Notes under the pieces: model-generated
What the model was told of the DNA's origin: nothing
The model's input: the letters and a program-made list of their open reading frames with translations, nothing else
Databases searched by the model: none
Translations under genes and position numbers: made by a program
In this document: positions 11,601 through 26,600 of the stretch, in pieces
How the letters are laid out: each line of letters begins with the position of its first letter
How positions within the stretch are numbered: the first letter of the stretch is position 1
Assembly: GCA_947561585.1 (NCBI GenBank)
Contig: CANNZV010001464.1
Span: 62,001 to 126,000 of the forward strand
Direction of reading: 5' to 3'
Length of the DNA stretch: 64,000 bases
Source: Caprella mutica
Lineage: Eukaryota > Arthropoda > Malacostraca > Amphipoda > Caprellidae

Positions 11601-14600
11601 GAGCAACATTGGCCCAATATTGGCAATGTTGTTGCAATATTGGTGTAATGCTACAACAAGAAATATATATGTTGTTACTTGGGTTGGATACCCAGTACAG
11701 AAAAAAAATTGTATTTAAAACTCACTATCACCATTAGATTTCACATGGAGTGTCGTCAACTCTTTTAATGTTATGTATTTTAATGTATGTTATAGAGGAT
11801 TTAAATCTTTTAATGTTATGTATTTTAATGTACGTTATAGAGGATATAAATCTTTTAATGTTATGTATTTTAATGTATGTTATAGAGGATTTAAATCTTT
11901 TAATGTTATGTATTTTAATGTATGTTATAGAGGATTTAAATCTTTTAATGTTATGTATCTTAATGTATGTTATAGAGGATTTAAATCTTTTAATATTATT
12001 TATTTTAATGTATGTTATAGAGGATTTAAATCTTTTAATGTTATGTATTTTGCTGTTATGTTGAATTCAACTCTTTTAATGTTATGATCATCATGTAGGT
12101 TCACTTTTTTGCTAAATTAATAAAACTGGTCATAAATTATGTTTAAAAATATTAAACACAGATTGAACTGAACATTAAATTACTGGAAAGAAAATCCTAC
12201 CTAATATAAATTATTTGAAAATATATTATTGAATAATCAATAAATGTAAAATAAATTAATGACAAAATTGATGTAAAAAATGTAATTAATTATTTGAGAC
12301 TCACTTTGGCAGCATTCTGAGCAGTAGCGCCTCCGTCTTCTTCTTTTCCTCCTGTAGGAGGTAGGTCCTCTCCATGACTTTTCCTTCCAGATTGTAGGCA
12401 TGCTTCTCCAGCATTGCCACCATGTTGTCCACGATGTTCAGCTTACTGGAGAGGCGGAGGGAGTGGAATATAATTCATTAAGCATAAGAAATATATACCT
12501 TTTGAAAAGAATAAACAAATTCCGAGCAAATTTTACATATTGCATAAAAATGAGTTATTTTTTAATTAGTTTTTGAGCATATTAATGTCTAATTAAGCTG
12601 GTGATTTATGACAACATATTTCTAAAAAAAAATCATAAATAATTTTGTACTTTTATTTATTTCATATTCATACATACGCACATTACAAAAATGTAATATG
12701 TTTTATCATGATTAAAATGTATTGAAAACAATACCTAATCAGTGTTTATTTAAATTTTATTTACACATATTTCTAACTTCATTCATAGTGTCTATATCTT
12801 GCTAAATATTAATTTTTGCAGTGGGTTATATTGAATTTATTTATTCAATCATTAGTATCAATTTTGTAGATATTATTTTGATTAATATATATTTAATGTA
12901 ATGGAAAAATATTAAAATTTAAATACAAATATGCATATACATCAGTAAAAAAAGTAAAATGTGGTAATTCTGGTAGTTTTACCTGTAGAACTGATATAAT
13001 ATATCACTGTCACCATTCCTTGTATGTAGTACATCGAAGAGTATTAGACTTCTATGCAGTCAGTATATTTGAAATAGTGAAAAACGTCAAAATATATTGG
13101 TGAAATGTTATGTGGTAGCTAAACGTCAAAATATATTATTATTTCATTTAATATTCTAAAAAATGTCAAGAAGTATAAGTTTTCTATAAATACACCAGGT
13201 TATTAATGACAAAGTTTCATTTTTGAATTCAGAAATATGCTATTATCGTACTAATCATATTTGTAACAATCTTATCTCAGATTTTTTATCAGCTGGGCCA
13301 GTGCATATTTTCACAAGTTTCAGGTAACTTTTCTGGCGGATAACTGCATAAAAAAAGAAGCTTTCAAGAAATGAAACCTCAATTCCCAGTATGCACAAAA
13401 GGAATAACTGAAATGAATTCTATTTTTCGAGATATTTTCTCCATTGAATTCATATTCAAGTGAATAATTCGTTGCTTAGAAATCTTCCATTCAGAATTAA
13501 TTTGAATTAGGTCTTCATAATATGGACCTCATTACGTATTTCTTTCGATGCGTAATTGAGTACATAGAGAAACCATACAAATGAATCGAAATTATATGAG
13601 AACTTCTTCCACGGAATAAAAATTTCAGTATTTTCTTAATCGTGGAAGATATTAAATTAAAAACAAGACAACAGGACAAAACAGTATAAATTTGAATGTT
13701 AATTGTTAATTATATGTTGAATTTTACTTTACGTTATGGACACGCAAACTGTATGTATATCCAGTTTTTCTGTCCTTTTGACGTCATGTAAAAGTTTATT
13801 TGTTACCTACATAAACGTATACAGTATAATTAACTGGTTCAGGCCTGAATTATGTTCAGATACGATTTAAAATTATCTGTTGCAAAAAATAAGATATATA
13901 GGGATCATATATAATACAAACAGGTGCAATAGTTTCGGCATTCTCATTTCATCAAAAAATGTCCCCTTTGTTGCTTCTGTGAAGGCAAAGACATAAAATG
14001 AAACCAAAGTGCCTGTTTAAATAAATTAATATTGAAAATAAACCTATAAATATCATAAAAAACTACTTTAAAGTCATTCAGACTATAGTCTACATCCGTT
14101 CCAGAGGGTTAGCACATACGATACACTCTGAATATGCATACAACGACACGATACGTTTTCGTATGTTCCAGTCGTTAAATAAGTTACATTATCTCTAAAT
14201 GATATTATACCTAATATATTATATGTTTTTTTTTCATTACAAAATCTATTTTCCGAATTGAATAAAAGATAAAAGTTTGGAGAAATTCAATTGGAAAATA
14301 ACTTTAACAGAGTTTATTTGTTTATAAAGATAATATTTTTCCTTAAAAAAAAAAAAATACTTGAAAAATATATTTTTATGTAAACAACTTGAAGAACAGA
14401 ATCCTTGCTAGTTCAAGTCCGAAAAGTTTTAGAAAAACAATATAGTTTTAGGAGTTATTCGAGTGCAGGAATGCAATACAAATTCCTGTGAATTCTAGTA
14501 ATTTGTTTGTAGAAAAAGTCGTACTAAAAGGAGAAAAAGATACAAATATAAATAAAGAGATTTGATTGAATTACAATTAGCAGCGTCATTACTTTTATAA

Positions 14601-17600
14601 CCATTTTTCTGTTATTATATCTCAATTAGATAGATTAATTTTACTGCAATTTTTATTTAATTGTATGATTTCTATGAATGAAATATTGATGTATAATATT
14701 TCATCTCACGTGAACACATAAATGAAGGAAAAATAATAATTATATGAATAATAATTAAATGTATTAACTAAATGACGAGTACTGATAGAGCGCATAGCTT
14801 CGCCGCCTCTTATAAATGTCCTTTACCTTTACCCGATCGCTCCTAAAATATAACCAATTGGTTCATGGACATTGACCAATCGTCTCACCAAATTACATGC
14901 AATTTGGTTGAATACTTTTTGAGTTATAATTGACCTTGACCTTTGACCTGATCGCTCCTAAAATTTAATAAACTCGTTCATGGATAATGAACAATCGGAA
15001 CACCAAATTTCAGGCAATTAGGTAGGAAACTTTTTGAGTTATTGAGTTATAGAATACTTTGACCTTTACCTTAGACCCGATCGCTCCCTAAAAATTACTA
15101 AATGGTTCCTGGATATTAAACAATCGTCCTATCGAATTTCAAGCAATTTGGTTGAACTTTTTTGAGTTATTGAGTTATAAATGAACTTTGACTTCTGATC
15201 GTATTTCTCCCAAAATTTCACCAGATGGCTTCTGGAAATTGACCAATCCCACCACAAGATGATAAATAAGTAAATGCCGCTTAAAATTTAACCTTCAGCA
15301 ATCTGCCTTGGTAATTAAATTAAAGTAGTGTTTATGTATGTTTCATTACTTTATAGTGCATTTTGTGCGAGTAAAACATAATCTGAATATAATGAGGCTC
15401 TTGGTTCATATTTTGGCCAATTTACCGCTACCATTTTATAGCTGGAGTCAATTTCTCGATCCAGTGAGAGGGGTCATCAATCAGCGGTAGGTAGGTAGGT
15501 ACAATGCATTATTTTCATCCAACTGCAATTAATCAACATCGTTTTGGCGTATAATATAAGGAAAATGTTGGCGTGATTTTATTGATATGTTATAAAGTAT
15601 ATGAGTAATAGTAAATGGTATGAAAATATCGTTGAAAAATACTGTTTACAGAACATGATTAGGCTATATAAAATATATAGTGATTATGTTTATTTATTTA
15701 ACTTTTTTTATATTCCTTGACTATTTAGCTATCTGGTGGTACAGTGTAAGGGTGCTGAGGAATACAGGTAAATTTATTACCAACATTAATTTAACTAATA
15801 TAATGAATGTCAAAGTTTTATATAACATGTGAGCAATATTTGTATTATGATATTCCATATATGTGTAAAAATAAGACCAAGACAAAACTTTATTAGGTAG
15901 CTAGTAAATAGAAAAGAAGAATGTAATTTTTAGATAGCCTGTGAAATTAATCAGATAGCAGAGTAATGCTATTTCTATTCTACTCTTAGTTATATTGTAA
16001 GTATTAAATGTATATACGCACCACTGGAATGCGGGCACTGATTCAAACACTCTGTTCAAACAATAGAATTGTCTGAAATTCTAAAGTCCAGCCATAAGTC
16101 GATATCCAGACGGATTTATTGAATGATTTAGTGCTCTGCATTCGAAATCTCATCGTGAGAGTGTCAAAAACAGAAGGCTTCTTTGAAATAGTCAGTACAG
16201 ATTAGTCACACTCATCAAAAATGATTGCTGACATGCTCAGAAATTGGTCGGGACAGGATTTTGAATTTGCGAAATGAGATTGGTTGGAATATTTTATAAT
16301 GAGCAAATGTAGTGTATTTGTTTTTTGAATACATTTCTCGGTACTGAATCTGTATCTTGGTAGAGATTATACATAAAAATAGAAATTTTCATCGAAAGAT
16401 AGAAAAGTCTTTTGATAGAAATAATTCAAAATAATTATTTAACGAAAATCTTCTATTCTATTAAACTTTTATTCAGTACCAAATTCAATTATAAATAATT
16501 GCACTAATAGTTCCCTAACAGGATGTTAATAGTAATACTAAATTGCATAGAAAATCCACTGTAAAATAAAATATCACTAAAGTCGAGCATGTTTCAGAAA
16601 ATAACGGTCATATCATCAATGTCAATCTATTTTTAAAAGTAGCACAAGTATTATAATACCACTCAATATTAGATTCTTTATTCTACGTTTGTTTCTAATA
16701 AAGAAGTAATATCTCTGCAACCAAAACAAGAAATACTCACAGTCCCACGTGCATAGGCTTCAGTCTGTTCTTTATGGACGGGAAATCGAGTCGAATCTCC
16801 GGGTTTTCTTCCCAGCACTCTTGCAGGCACTTCACCACGTAGTCTGGGGCCGCCAAGTCATCGAGAGGAGGTCGAAATGGACGCCCGTTGTAATCAATGA
16901 CCCTCTCCAGTATCTCTGAATTCGATTGATAAATTGGTCAGGGAAATGTAGACTGCAAGCTTTTGAGTGTATAATTCTGAAACTCAACTGTTTTAAAGAA
17001 GTATATTTACAATTTTTTAATACTTACAATTTTTTAATCTAAAATTATTACGAAATACCTTTTTTTAAATATTTTTTCAAACATTTGATTAAATATTGAA
17101 TTATGGATTTGATTTTGAGAATAATTACTTAACAATTTAAATCATCAACTATGGATTCTTTATGCAATTCTGTATTAAGCAATTTTGTTTGTCGCTTGAT
17201 TATTTAATCATTAAACTCACCGTTATCCGAGAAGTTATTAAGTCGGGAGCCCCAGGGACCATTTCTCCCAACAAGAGAATAAAGGACGAAGCCGAACGAG
17301 TAGACATCTGATTTCTGGAGGGCATAGGCCCCTAAATCTCTCTTTTGAAGCTCTAGGGAGAAGAGATTATGGGAGTGATTGGCGCTACGGCTCCATCGCA
17401 GCTGTTCGGGACTCCACCAAAGTTTCTTGCGAGCAGACGTCTCCAGGTCATCCTCCGCCGTAGCGGCTGAAAAATATAATTTTTGCGTGTTGATTGATTA
17501 TCATAATCGCTAATAGATTTCGATAGAGCACCTAATGACTTGCATAGAAGATAAAAGTGGAATCGAGATAGTGTAAGTTACGAGTTATCGGCCAGTTTCA

Positions 17601-20600
17601 CATCTTCGGACATATAAGAAAAAACTATATAACAATTATTATTGTGTCTTTTTACTTTATATGACTGAAGATGTGAAACTGACCGATAATAAACTAACCC
17701 TAATTGTTTTATTTCAAATATTTGCCATCATTAGAACACTAAAATGAATTAATATTCAAGGAGATATCTATCCCACTAATCATTTCCAATAAACTAATAA
17801 ATATACACACAGGAAACGAATTAACGCTCTATAAAATTACCAGAGAAAAATGAATCAACTTAATTATAACTTGAGACGTCGATAAGAAAATGCGGTAATA
17901 AGTCTATAAGAACATTCAGAGGTAATTACATAAGAATCTTCTTCACTTTAATGCATTTAATTAAAAAGATATAAAAATAACAAAGATTGAATTGCAATAT
18001 TAATTATCTATTGCGTAAAATATTTACCCATTTCCTTTGCAGCCATTTTATTTAGTTATAGCATTAGTAACATTTCTTCATTGAATTAAACTTTTAGCAC
18101 TGCTTATTATGATTTAAGATAAATAAATTATTAATTATCAGTCGCATTTGTACCTTTTAGTTTCTTCCTCAGAGTAATCTTATGAATATGAGTACAGGGT
18201 GAGCCAGAAGTATAGATACATAATTAAATGTTAATTTTTAGTAAAAGTCTTAATTATTGTTTTAGAATTATTAATAAAAAGTTTGAAATATGAATAAACT
18301 GATTTTTATTTATAAATAAAGTTTTTGTGATCTAAATAGAGAGTTTTGAGTAATAAAACATATTACAGCGTCTAACAAAATTTTTACCTATAAAATTTAA
18401 AATCTCAAAAATCCAAAAAACTAACCAATTGAAATTAATGATTCATAGATTTACATATATACTATAAAAATGCATAGATTGGTATACTGTAAGTTAATCA
18501 CATAGTACCTATATTAATTTTATACTATAAAATATCTTTTAGATATAAACCATGTTTGTCATGATCTGACTAAGACTAACTTTTAATACTCTCCTTGATT
18601 AGATATTAAACATGCGAATGTAATCAAGTCCTCACCACTGCGAGAATATTAAATGATTTGTGATTTAAATTGTAACTACATATTCAGTGAATATTTTTGT
18701 TAAATATTGTGAAATTATTAAAATCCACCTCATATTAAAGAATTAGCTAAATATAATTATTCAAGGACATTACTAGGATAAAAAATTGAACTGAATTAAT
18801 CAATAGTTTGGTAAATTATTAGTTCACGTCCTTATTTCATTTAAGGACGTGAACTAGCAATTTACCAAGAGCTCTAATTGAATGAATTATATGCAAATCT
18901 TCAAAAGGGTTAATAACTGAATTCTTCCATGTATTTTAAGTAGTAAACAAAGAAAATATTATTGCTCATGAACTTTGACTTCACTGCGCACTATAATAAT
19001 AATTTTACCCTTCACTGCGCACTATAATAATAATTTTACCCTTCACTGCGCACTATAATAATAATTTTACCCTTCACTGCGCACTATAATAATAATTTTT
19101 CCCTTCACTGCGCACTATAATAATAATTTTACCCTTCACTGTGCACTATAATAATAATTTTACCCTTCACTGCGCTCTATAACAATAAGATTACCCTTCA
19201 CTGCGCACTATAAGTAAAAGTTTACCCTTCACTACGCACCATAATTATAAATTTACCCTTCACTGCGCACTATAACAATATACTTACCCTTCACTACGCA
19301 CTATAATTATAAGATTACCCTTCACTGTGCACCATAATTATAAGTTTGCCCTTCACTGTGCACCATAATTATAAGTTTGCCCTTCACTGTGCACCATAAT
19401 TATAAGTTTGCCCTTCACTGTGCACCATAATTATAAGTTTGCCCTTCACTGTGCACCATAATTATAAGTTTGCCCTTCACTGTGCACCATAATTATAAGT
19501 TTGCCCTTTACTGTGCACCATAATTATAAGTTTGCCCTTCACTGTGCACCATAATTATAAGTTTGCCCTTCACTGTGCACCATAATTGTAAGTTTGCCCT
19601 TCACTGTGCACCATAATTATAAGTTTGCCCTTCACTGTGCACCATAATTATAAGTTTACTCTTCACTGTGCATTATAATTATTAATAGCTTATATGAAAT
19701 TAACTACAAACACATCAAGAAAATACACACAATCCCCATTGTAAGTATAACAAAAAAAAAGATATTACAAGTAATTGGTTATGACCATACAGTGAAACTT
19801 TTGAAAGATATCAAATTGGACCATCAAAGCCCGTTTTATTTCTATCGATTGAATGACCGCTCAATATAATTTCCTTTGGCATTCTTTGGATCGAATGTCC
19901 GTTCAAGAAAATTAATCTTTCGTTCATTGGACTGAAAGAAGATTTTTGATAATATCCCTTTGATAAATAAATGCCATCCTAAAATAGATACCAATGTTGT
20001 AACTGCATTTATCGGTTCTAATTTGCAAATGGATGACACGTTTTTTTATTATATGGGATATATTTGATTCTATCTTACATATAAATAGAAATGTCGTACA
20101 TTGACTATGGTGGGATGATGTACTATCAGAGAAAAGAGTCACTGGGATGATGTACTATCAGAGAAAAGAGTCACTGGGATGATGTACTATCAGAGAAAAG
20201 AGTCACTGGGATGATGTACTATCAGAGAAAAGAGTCACTGGGATGATGTACTATCAGAGAAAAGAGTCACTGGGATGATGTACTATCAGAGAAAAGAGTC
20301 ACTGGGATGATGTACTATCAGAGAAAAGAGTCACTGGGATGATGTACTATCAGAGAAAAGAGTCACTGGGATGATGTACTATCAGAGAAAAGAGTCACTG
20401 GGATGATGTACTATCAGAGAAAAGAGTCACTGGGATGATGTACTATCAGAGAAAACAGTCACTGGGATGATGTACTATCAGAGAAAACAGTCACTGGGAT
20501 GATGTACTATCAAAGAAAAGAGTCACTGTGATGATGTACTATCAGAGAAAAGAGTCACTGGGATGATGTACTATCAGAGAAAAGAGTCGCTGTGATGATG

Positions 20601-23600
20601 TACTGTCAGAGAAAAGGGTCACTGTGATGATGTACTATCAGAGAAAAGATTCACTGTGATGATGTACTATCAGAGAAAAGAGTCACTGTGATGATGTACT
20701 ATCAGAGAAAAGAGTCGCTGTGATGATGTACTGTCAGAGAAAAGGGTCACTGTGATGATGTACTATCAGAGAAAAGAGTCACTTGGATGATGTACTATCA
20801 GAGAAAAGAGTCACTGGGATGATGTACTATCAGAGAAAAGATTCACTGTGATGATGTACTATCAGAGAAAAGAGTCACTGTGATGATGTACTATCAGAGA
20901 AAAGAGTCACTGTGATGATGTACTATCAGAGAAAAGAGTCACTGTGATGATGTACTATCAGAGAAAAGAGTCGCTGTGATGATGTACTGTCAGAGAAAAG
21001 GGTCACTGTGATGATGTACTATCAGAGAAAAGATTCACTGTGATGATGTACTATCAGAGAAAAGAGTCACTGTGATGATGTACTATCAGAGAAAAGAGTC
21101 ACTGTGATGATGTACTATCAGAGAAAAGAGTCACTGTGATGATGTACTATCAGAGAAAAGAGTCGCTGTGATGATGTACTGTCAGAGAAAAGAGTCACTG
21201 TGATGTACTATCACAGAAAAGAGTCACTGTGATGATGTACTATCAAAGAAAAAAGTCGCTGTGCAGTTTTTATTTATATATCTCTTCTCCCAGTTTGTCC
21301 CAATTTATAATCATTTTTTTCATAATATATTCATCCAACAGTCCAATGTATTATGAAAAGATTACTGAGTTATGATATACAGCTTCTCATTATGAATATT
21401 CGTATGCAGGACATTTATTATGACACATAACTCTTATATTTAGATAGTGAATATCATAGCAGTAGAATGGCAGTAAAGAAAGAGGCCTCGCTGTAGTGAT
21501 ATATTTATATTGATCTCAATTTCAATTCTTCATTGACTCATACTTACGTATCTTATGTGACAGAATAATAAAAGTTATTATTATTAAACTATCATCAGAA
21601 TACCTAATTTACAATTCTCTGGAATATTTCATACACTGGAAAGAATATACGAATTAACTTTTCGGAGCTGATATCTTCATTATCATGACGTTGGAACCAC
21701 ATTGAAGATAAATATTCTCCTAATTGTTTTAATTTTCATTACTTGAAATAATTGTACATATTGAAAAACAGCAACTGATCGTTGGTTAACAATTACAGTG
21801 CGCAGTGAAGGGCAAGATAGATTGTTGCCGCAGTGATCTATATTCCAAGACTGACTGCAACATCTGTCCCGAATATTCCCCACTGCTGTCTTATTGAGAA
21901 TTATTGAAGCATGCACATCAAAACACGATTGGCTTATTTGTGAATAAAAGAATCGGAATATACTGTATTATGCAGGGTATGATATCAAAGACACAATGTC
22001 TTTATTTAGTTCTGAGAGAAAATATAAGAATGTAATTGCTTGAATTAATTTCCTAATGAAGTTAAATTGTTTCGTTACTTTTATAGCATGTTTTATTTTC
22101 TCAAACTAACTGTCATTAACATAAAATGAACCGTTTAAACAAAATCTGTTTCTTATGAGTTATGACTAATAAAAGTACAATTAAGATTATATTAATTACT
22201 GAAATAACCTTTAGCGTCAATGCTGTTATAATTAGGTAATATATATTAAAATACCTAATGAATATTTACCTTAGTTTTCTCAGTTAATAAATTAATTTAT
22301 TTTATAATTCATTTGTAGTATATTAAGCAGAATATTTACGAACCCATTTTTTAAAAGAAAATGAGAATAAACTATGAATTAAGGGGATCTTTTCCACAAT
22401 AGAACCTATTCATTATGCACTGTAGAACTTTGAGATTTGATCCACTCATATAACATCGAATGGAAAATCTTATTGTACACAAGATAGAAACCATATTTTC
22501 TTCATAGAAAACGAGAAATGGAAGTTTTATTGGGGGAACTATCCCATTAAATCATTAATCTATTAATACATATTGCAGAGTGAAGCTTTTGCTGAGAGTT
22601 TTTAGCGCTCAAAATTCAATCACGCAACACATTCTCCTCATCAAAGCTTTGAACATCAATTAGTTCGAACCAGATTTTTAGTGTAAAATTACAAGGTGAA
22701 GGACAGGGGAGTGAATAGCTACATATTCTTTCGAAATGATAGCACACACCTCTGAAATGATAGCACATACCTTTGAAATGATAGCACATACCTTTGAAAT
22801 GATAGCACACACCTATAATAGAATATCAAATACCTTTGAAAAGGTGAAGCCCGAAGTCTGCAATTTGTAGCACCCACCGAGAATCAACCAGACATTTTGA
22901 CGCTCTGAAGGAACCGTGGAAAGAAATTTCGCTGTTGTGGAGATGCATTATACCCTGTAAATAGATATGCAGTGTATGAGTAATAGAATGCATTATACCC
23001 TGTAAATAGATATGCAGTGTATGAGTAATAGAATGCATTATACCCTGTAAATAGATGTGCAAAGCATGATTAATAGTATTTATCATGCCCTGGAAAGAAA
23101 TACTCAATTTATGAGTATTGAATAATAGTATTGATGTGTATTATACCTTGGGAATAAATATTTAAACTATGAATAGTTGTAATAAATAAATTAAAATATA
23201 GATATACAGCTATCTGAAACAAGACTCAATTTATACTGTTAAAGTATTTTATTATTAATATGCATAGATAAGTTTATGACGTATTATTGCAATTGCTGTC
23301 GAAAATCAATATAATTGTTTATTTTATAATTAATATTATTAAAACAGATTCTACATTGTTATATTTTTCAAACTGGATTCTCTTCTGAATAAAGATAACA
23401 TTTTCTTCTCCATTATTTATTTTCCATTATTATCACAAGAATGTTTGTAATTAACGTATGATATTATTTGAGCCTATATTTAGAATTCCAATTAATTTCT
23501 CCTTCAAAGGAATATAAAAATAATCAAACAAATACAGTGACAAAGTATTCGGTACTCCTTTTCGATTACTATCCTCGTGCTCGGAAAATATCAGAATATA

Positions 23601-26600
23601 CGTTATTCATAGTCTATGTAGGCTTTTGTCCGAAACTACTTTTTTATGAATCAAAAATATATATAACGATTGTAGTACATTTTGCTTGCAATAGAAAAAT
23701 AAGGGTGTATAATATAAAAAACTATAATTTTGTGCTAATTTTAACTTAGACGAATATTGTAATAATAAATGATACAATTTTCATTCAGAAATTGAATGCA
23801 TTTATAGTTTGAATAATTTAATTTGAATTGTCTGCTTGAAATTCAATTAGACAGATAATTAATATTAAAAATTTATAAGCAACACTGCGAATAATCAGAA
23901 ATGATTATTATTGCGTACCACCAACTCTGTATCTCATTATTTAGAAGATAGGTCAGAATTATCAACAGAGAAAAGTTATGATTATATCGTCTTTGGATTC
24001 ACCGGGTATGTGCATTCTAAACATAAAGAAGATAATAATTAATTAATAAGTTGAGAGAAGGATTTTTCTTTGATGTTATTAAAGTGTAGGTAATATTTCT
24101 GCATATAATAAAATGCACATTTAAAATTGGAAGCCATATAGTATGGGTAAGATGATTATTACGGAGAATGTTTAAATAATATAATTATACTCATTATAAT
24201 TATATCATAGGTTTTACTTTTAAAATCTGTCTAAGAAATAACTGACTCTTTTATTTAATATCTATTTATGAGCAAATAGCTATGCTATCAAATTATATTT
24301 ATTTGATATAAAAGGTTTTTCTTTTGATTTCAAGCAGAACATCTCTCCCACAAATGTTGCGATATATGTTGAAATAGATATATAATATGATTTATAAATG
24401 ATGAATAAATAAAGATGTTTAGAGACAAGTTTCTTAACTATCAATAATCGCACTCTTAGTACATTCATAATTTCAAAATAAATTGTTGTGAATTAATTTC
24501 CCTATTTAAAAGACATTTTTGAGTTATTTTTAATGCATAGTTTTTACGACTTAATTTCCTCTGCGAAGTTGATATATAATTCCAATATCAGTAAAGCATT
24601 AAAGATTATAAAAATCAGAGGATGTAATACGAGAAAATGGAACACTGCAATTAAATGATTAAAAAAATGCATGGACACGCCTAGGGTATCGGACTTAATC
24701 TAAGATACAGTACGTATGATAAATTTAATAAATAAGATATATTAGATACGATCATCTTAATAGATACGATATAATTGATACGATCATCTTAATAGATACG
24801 ATATAATTGATACTATCATTTTAGTAGATACGATGTGGTAGAAACTTTCATTTTAATAGATACGATATGATTGATAAGAACATCTTTAGTAGATACTATA
24901 TGATTGATACTATCATCTTAGTAGATACGATATAATTGATACTATATATCATCTTAGTAGATACGATGTGGTAGAAACTATCATTTTAATAGATATGATA
25001 ACTTAGATAAGGTAATTGTAATGGATAGGATAGTTTGATAGTGTAGAGTGATTACAAATAAGATAACCGTGTTTTAAAATGATAGTATTTCTCGAACTGT
25101 AACACCTACTATCTAATATTTTCATACGAAAGTCAATTTTTTTGTATCAGGTGACAAATTAATTTTAATTTGTGATTCTGCGATATCAATTTCAATAAAG
25201 TTGGTCAAAAATCAAATACCTTAGAAAAGTAACTTAAAAATAATTTGTAGTTACTTGTAAGAGACTGTAAATATGTGTGCTCTATAGGGTTGTGACAATA
25301 TGCTTTAAAATCATAGATTCTAGAAATATTGTAGACTGAATGAATTAAAGAGTATTGAATCGTTCTACACCAGCGGTGTATAGTATTCGATACAATTTCA
25401 ATTCACTTCGTCTATGACGTTCGTAAGATCTATGATTTTAAACGCATATTGTCACAACCCTAGTGATCTGTGTAAAAATGACAATAATCAACAATCGTAA
25501 AAACTTCGCAGGTGAAAATCTATTTTTGTAAAACTTTGAAAATGGAGCGACTTTCGATAGCCGCACTATCGTTCGTGATTGCCTCAGTGAAGTGTTCAGT
25601 CATTGTGAGATAGGACTATGACACGGAACCCTATATGTTACATCTTCCTTTGGGGTTACATAGATAATAAGGTATTTAGTACAGCTCCAACGCAAACTGA
25701 AAAGCAAACTATTGGCTGAACTAAGGAAAAATCGACTGATTATCAGCAGGTTTGTTAGGCCAGTGAAAGCAATTAAGAGCTGAATTGGAGGGTACATGGA
25801 AGGACATGGACACTAAATGTAATTATTGAATAAAATACTTGTTAGCGGCATAATTTTCACCTTTGTGTAGATGTATTTCATGGTTCTAAAGAAATATTAG
25901 AAAGATTAATCTTAATGTAATTCACATCACAATAGTATTCAAAGTCACAAATTTAAAATGAATTTATCATTTAAAAAAAGAAAAGATTATCGTTCATATC
26001 ATATAGGGTGGGGCGTAAGTTTGGAAGCAATTTTTCAAACATTAATATAATTCTTAAAAATAAGTTCCTAAGTAAGTGATAGGGTTTGAACTATAGTAGA
26101 GACACTACATTATGACGTGGCAGTGTTATTTTTTACAAAAATTTAGTCAATTCAAAAATGTCAGACAAAAGAGAAGCCATTATTGCTCTACACCGTGCCG
26201 GGAAGTCAGATTCCGTCATTTCAAAGACTCTCTCAATAGCGAGATCGACTGTTTGGAAGTGTGTGAAGCGTTTTAATGAGAGAGGAGACTTGACTGATTG
26301 TCCAAGAAGTGGTAGACCACGCTCACAACGCACCAAACAACTGATAAAATGTGCCCGAGAGAAGATCAGGAGGAACTCGAAAAGGTCAATACGATTGTTA
26401 GCCAAAACAGCTAATGTGAGTCCCAGAACAATGAGAAGAGTTGTCAAACAAGACCTAAAGATGTCCTCTTTCACCCTCCAAAAGAGACAGACTCTGTCAG
26501 AAGCTGTAAAGAAAAAGAGATTGGAGAGAAGCAAAGCACTTCTGAGAGAATTGAAGTCTGGCACGGCTGGTGAAATTGTTTGGTCTGACGAAAAATTTTT

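Larger units (their letters stand above)
17467..22833. other. 5.4-kb intron between exons 16 and 15
   Basis: The intron carries a palindromic MITE (17570-17702), a long hairpin (18810-18866), the 31-bp and 32-bp minisatellites, a solitary inverted unit of the former (21797-21817), and a 21-bp repeat next to exon 15. No gene was seen. Confidence 0.6.

Noticed and set aside
11750..12087. Open frames with repeated [19 protein letters not shown] units
   Set aside because: A product of the 45-bp array; two frames are open at once and neither has a start context or neighbours that support expression.
18977..21262. CRISPR-like direct repeats
   Set aside because: There are no unique spacers of constant size, the units are contiguous, and the context is a eukaryotic intron. 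These are minisatellites.
23468..23749. Plus-strand 93-codon open frame in an intron
   Set aside because: Composition is that of AT-rich intron sequence, with no motif or flanking gene signals.
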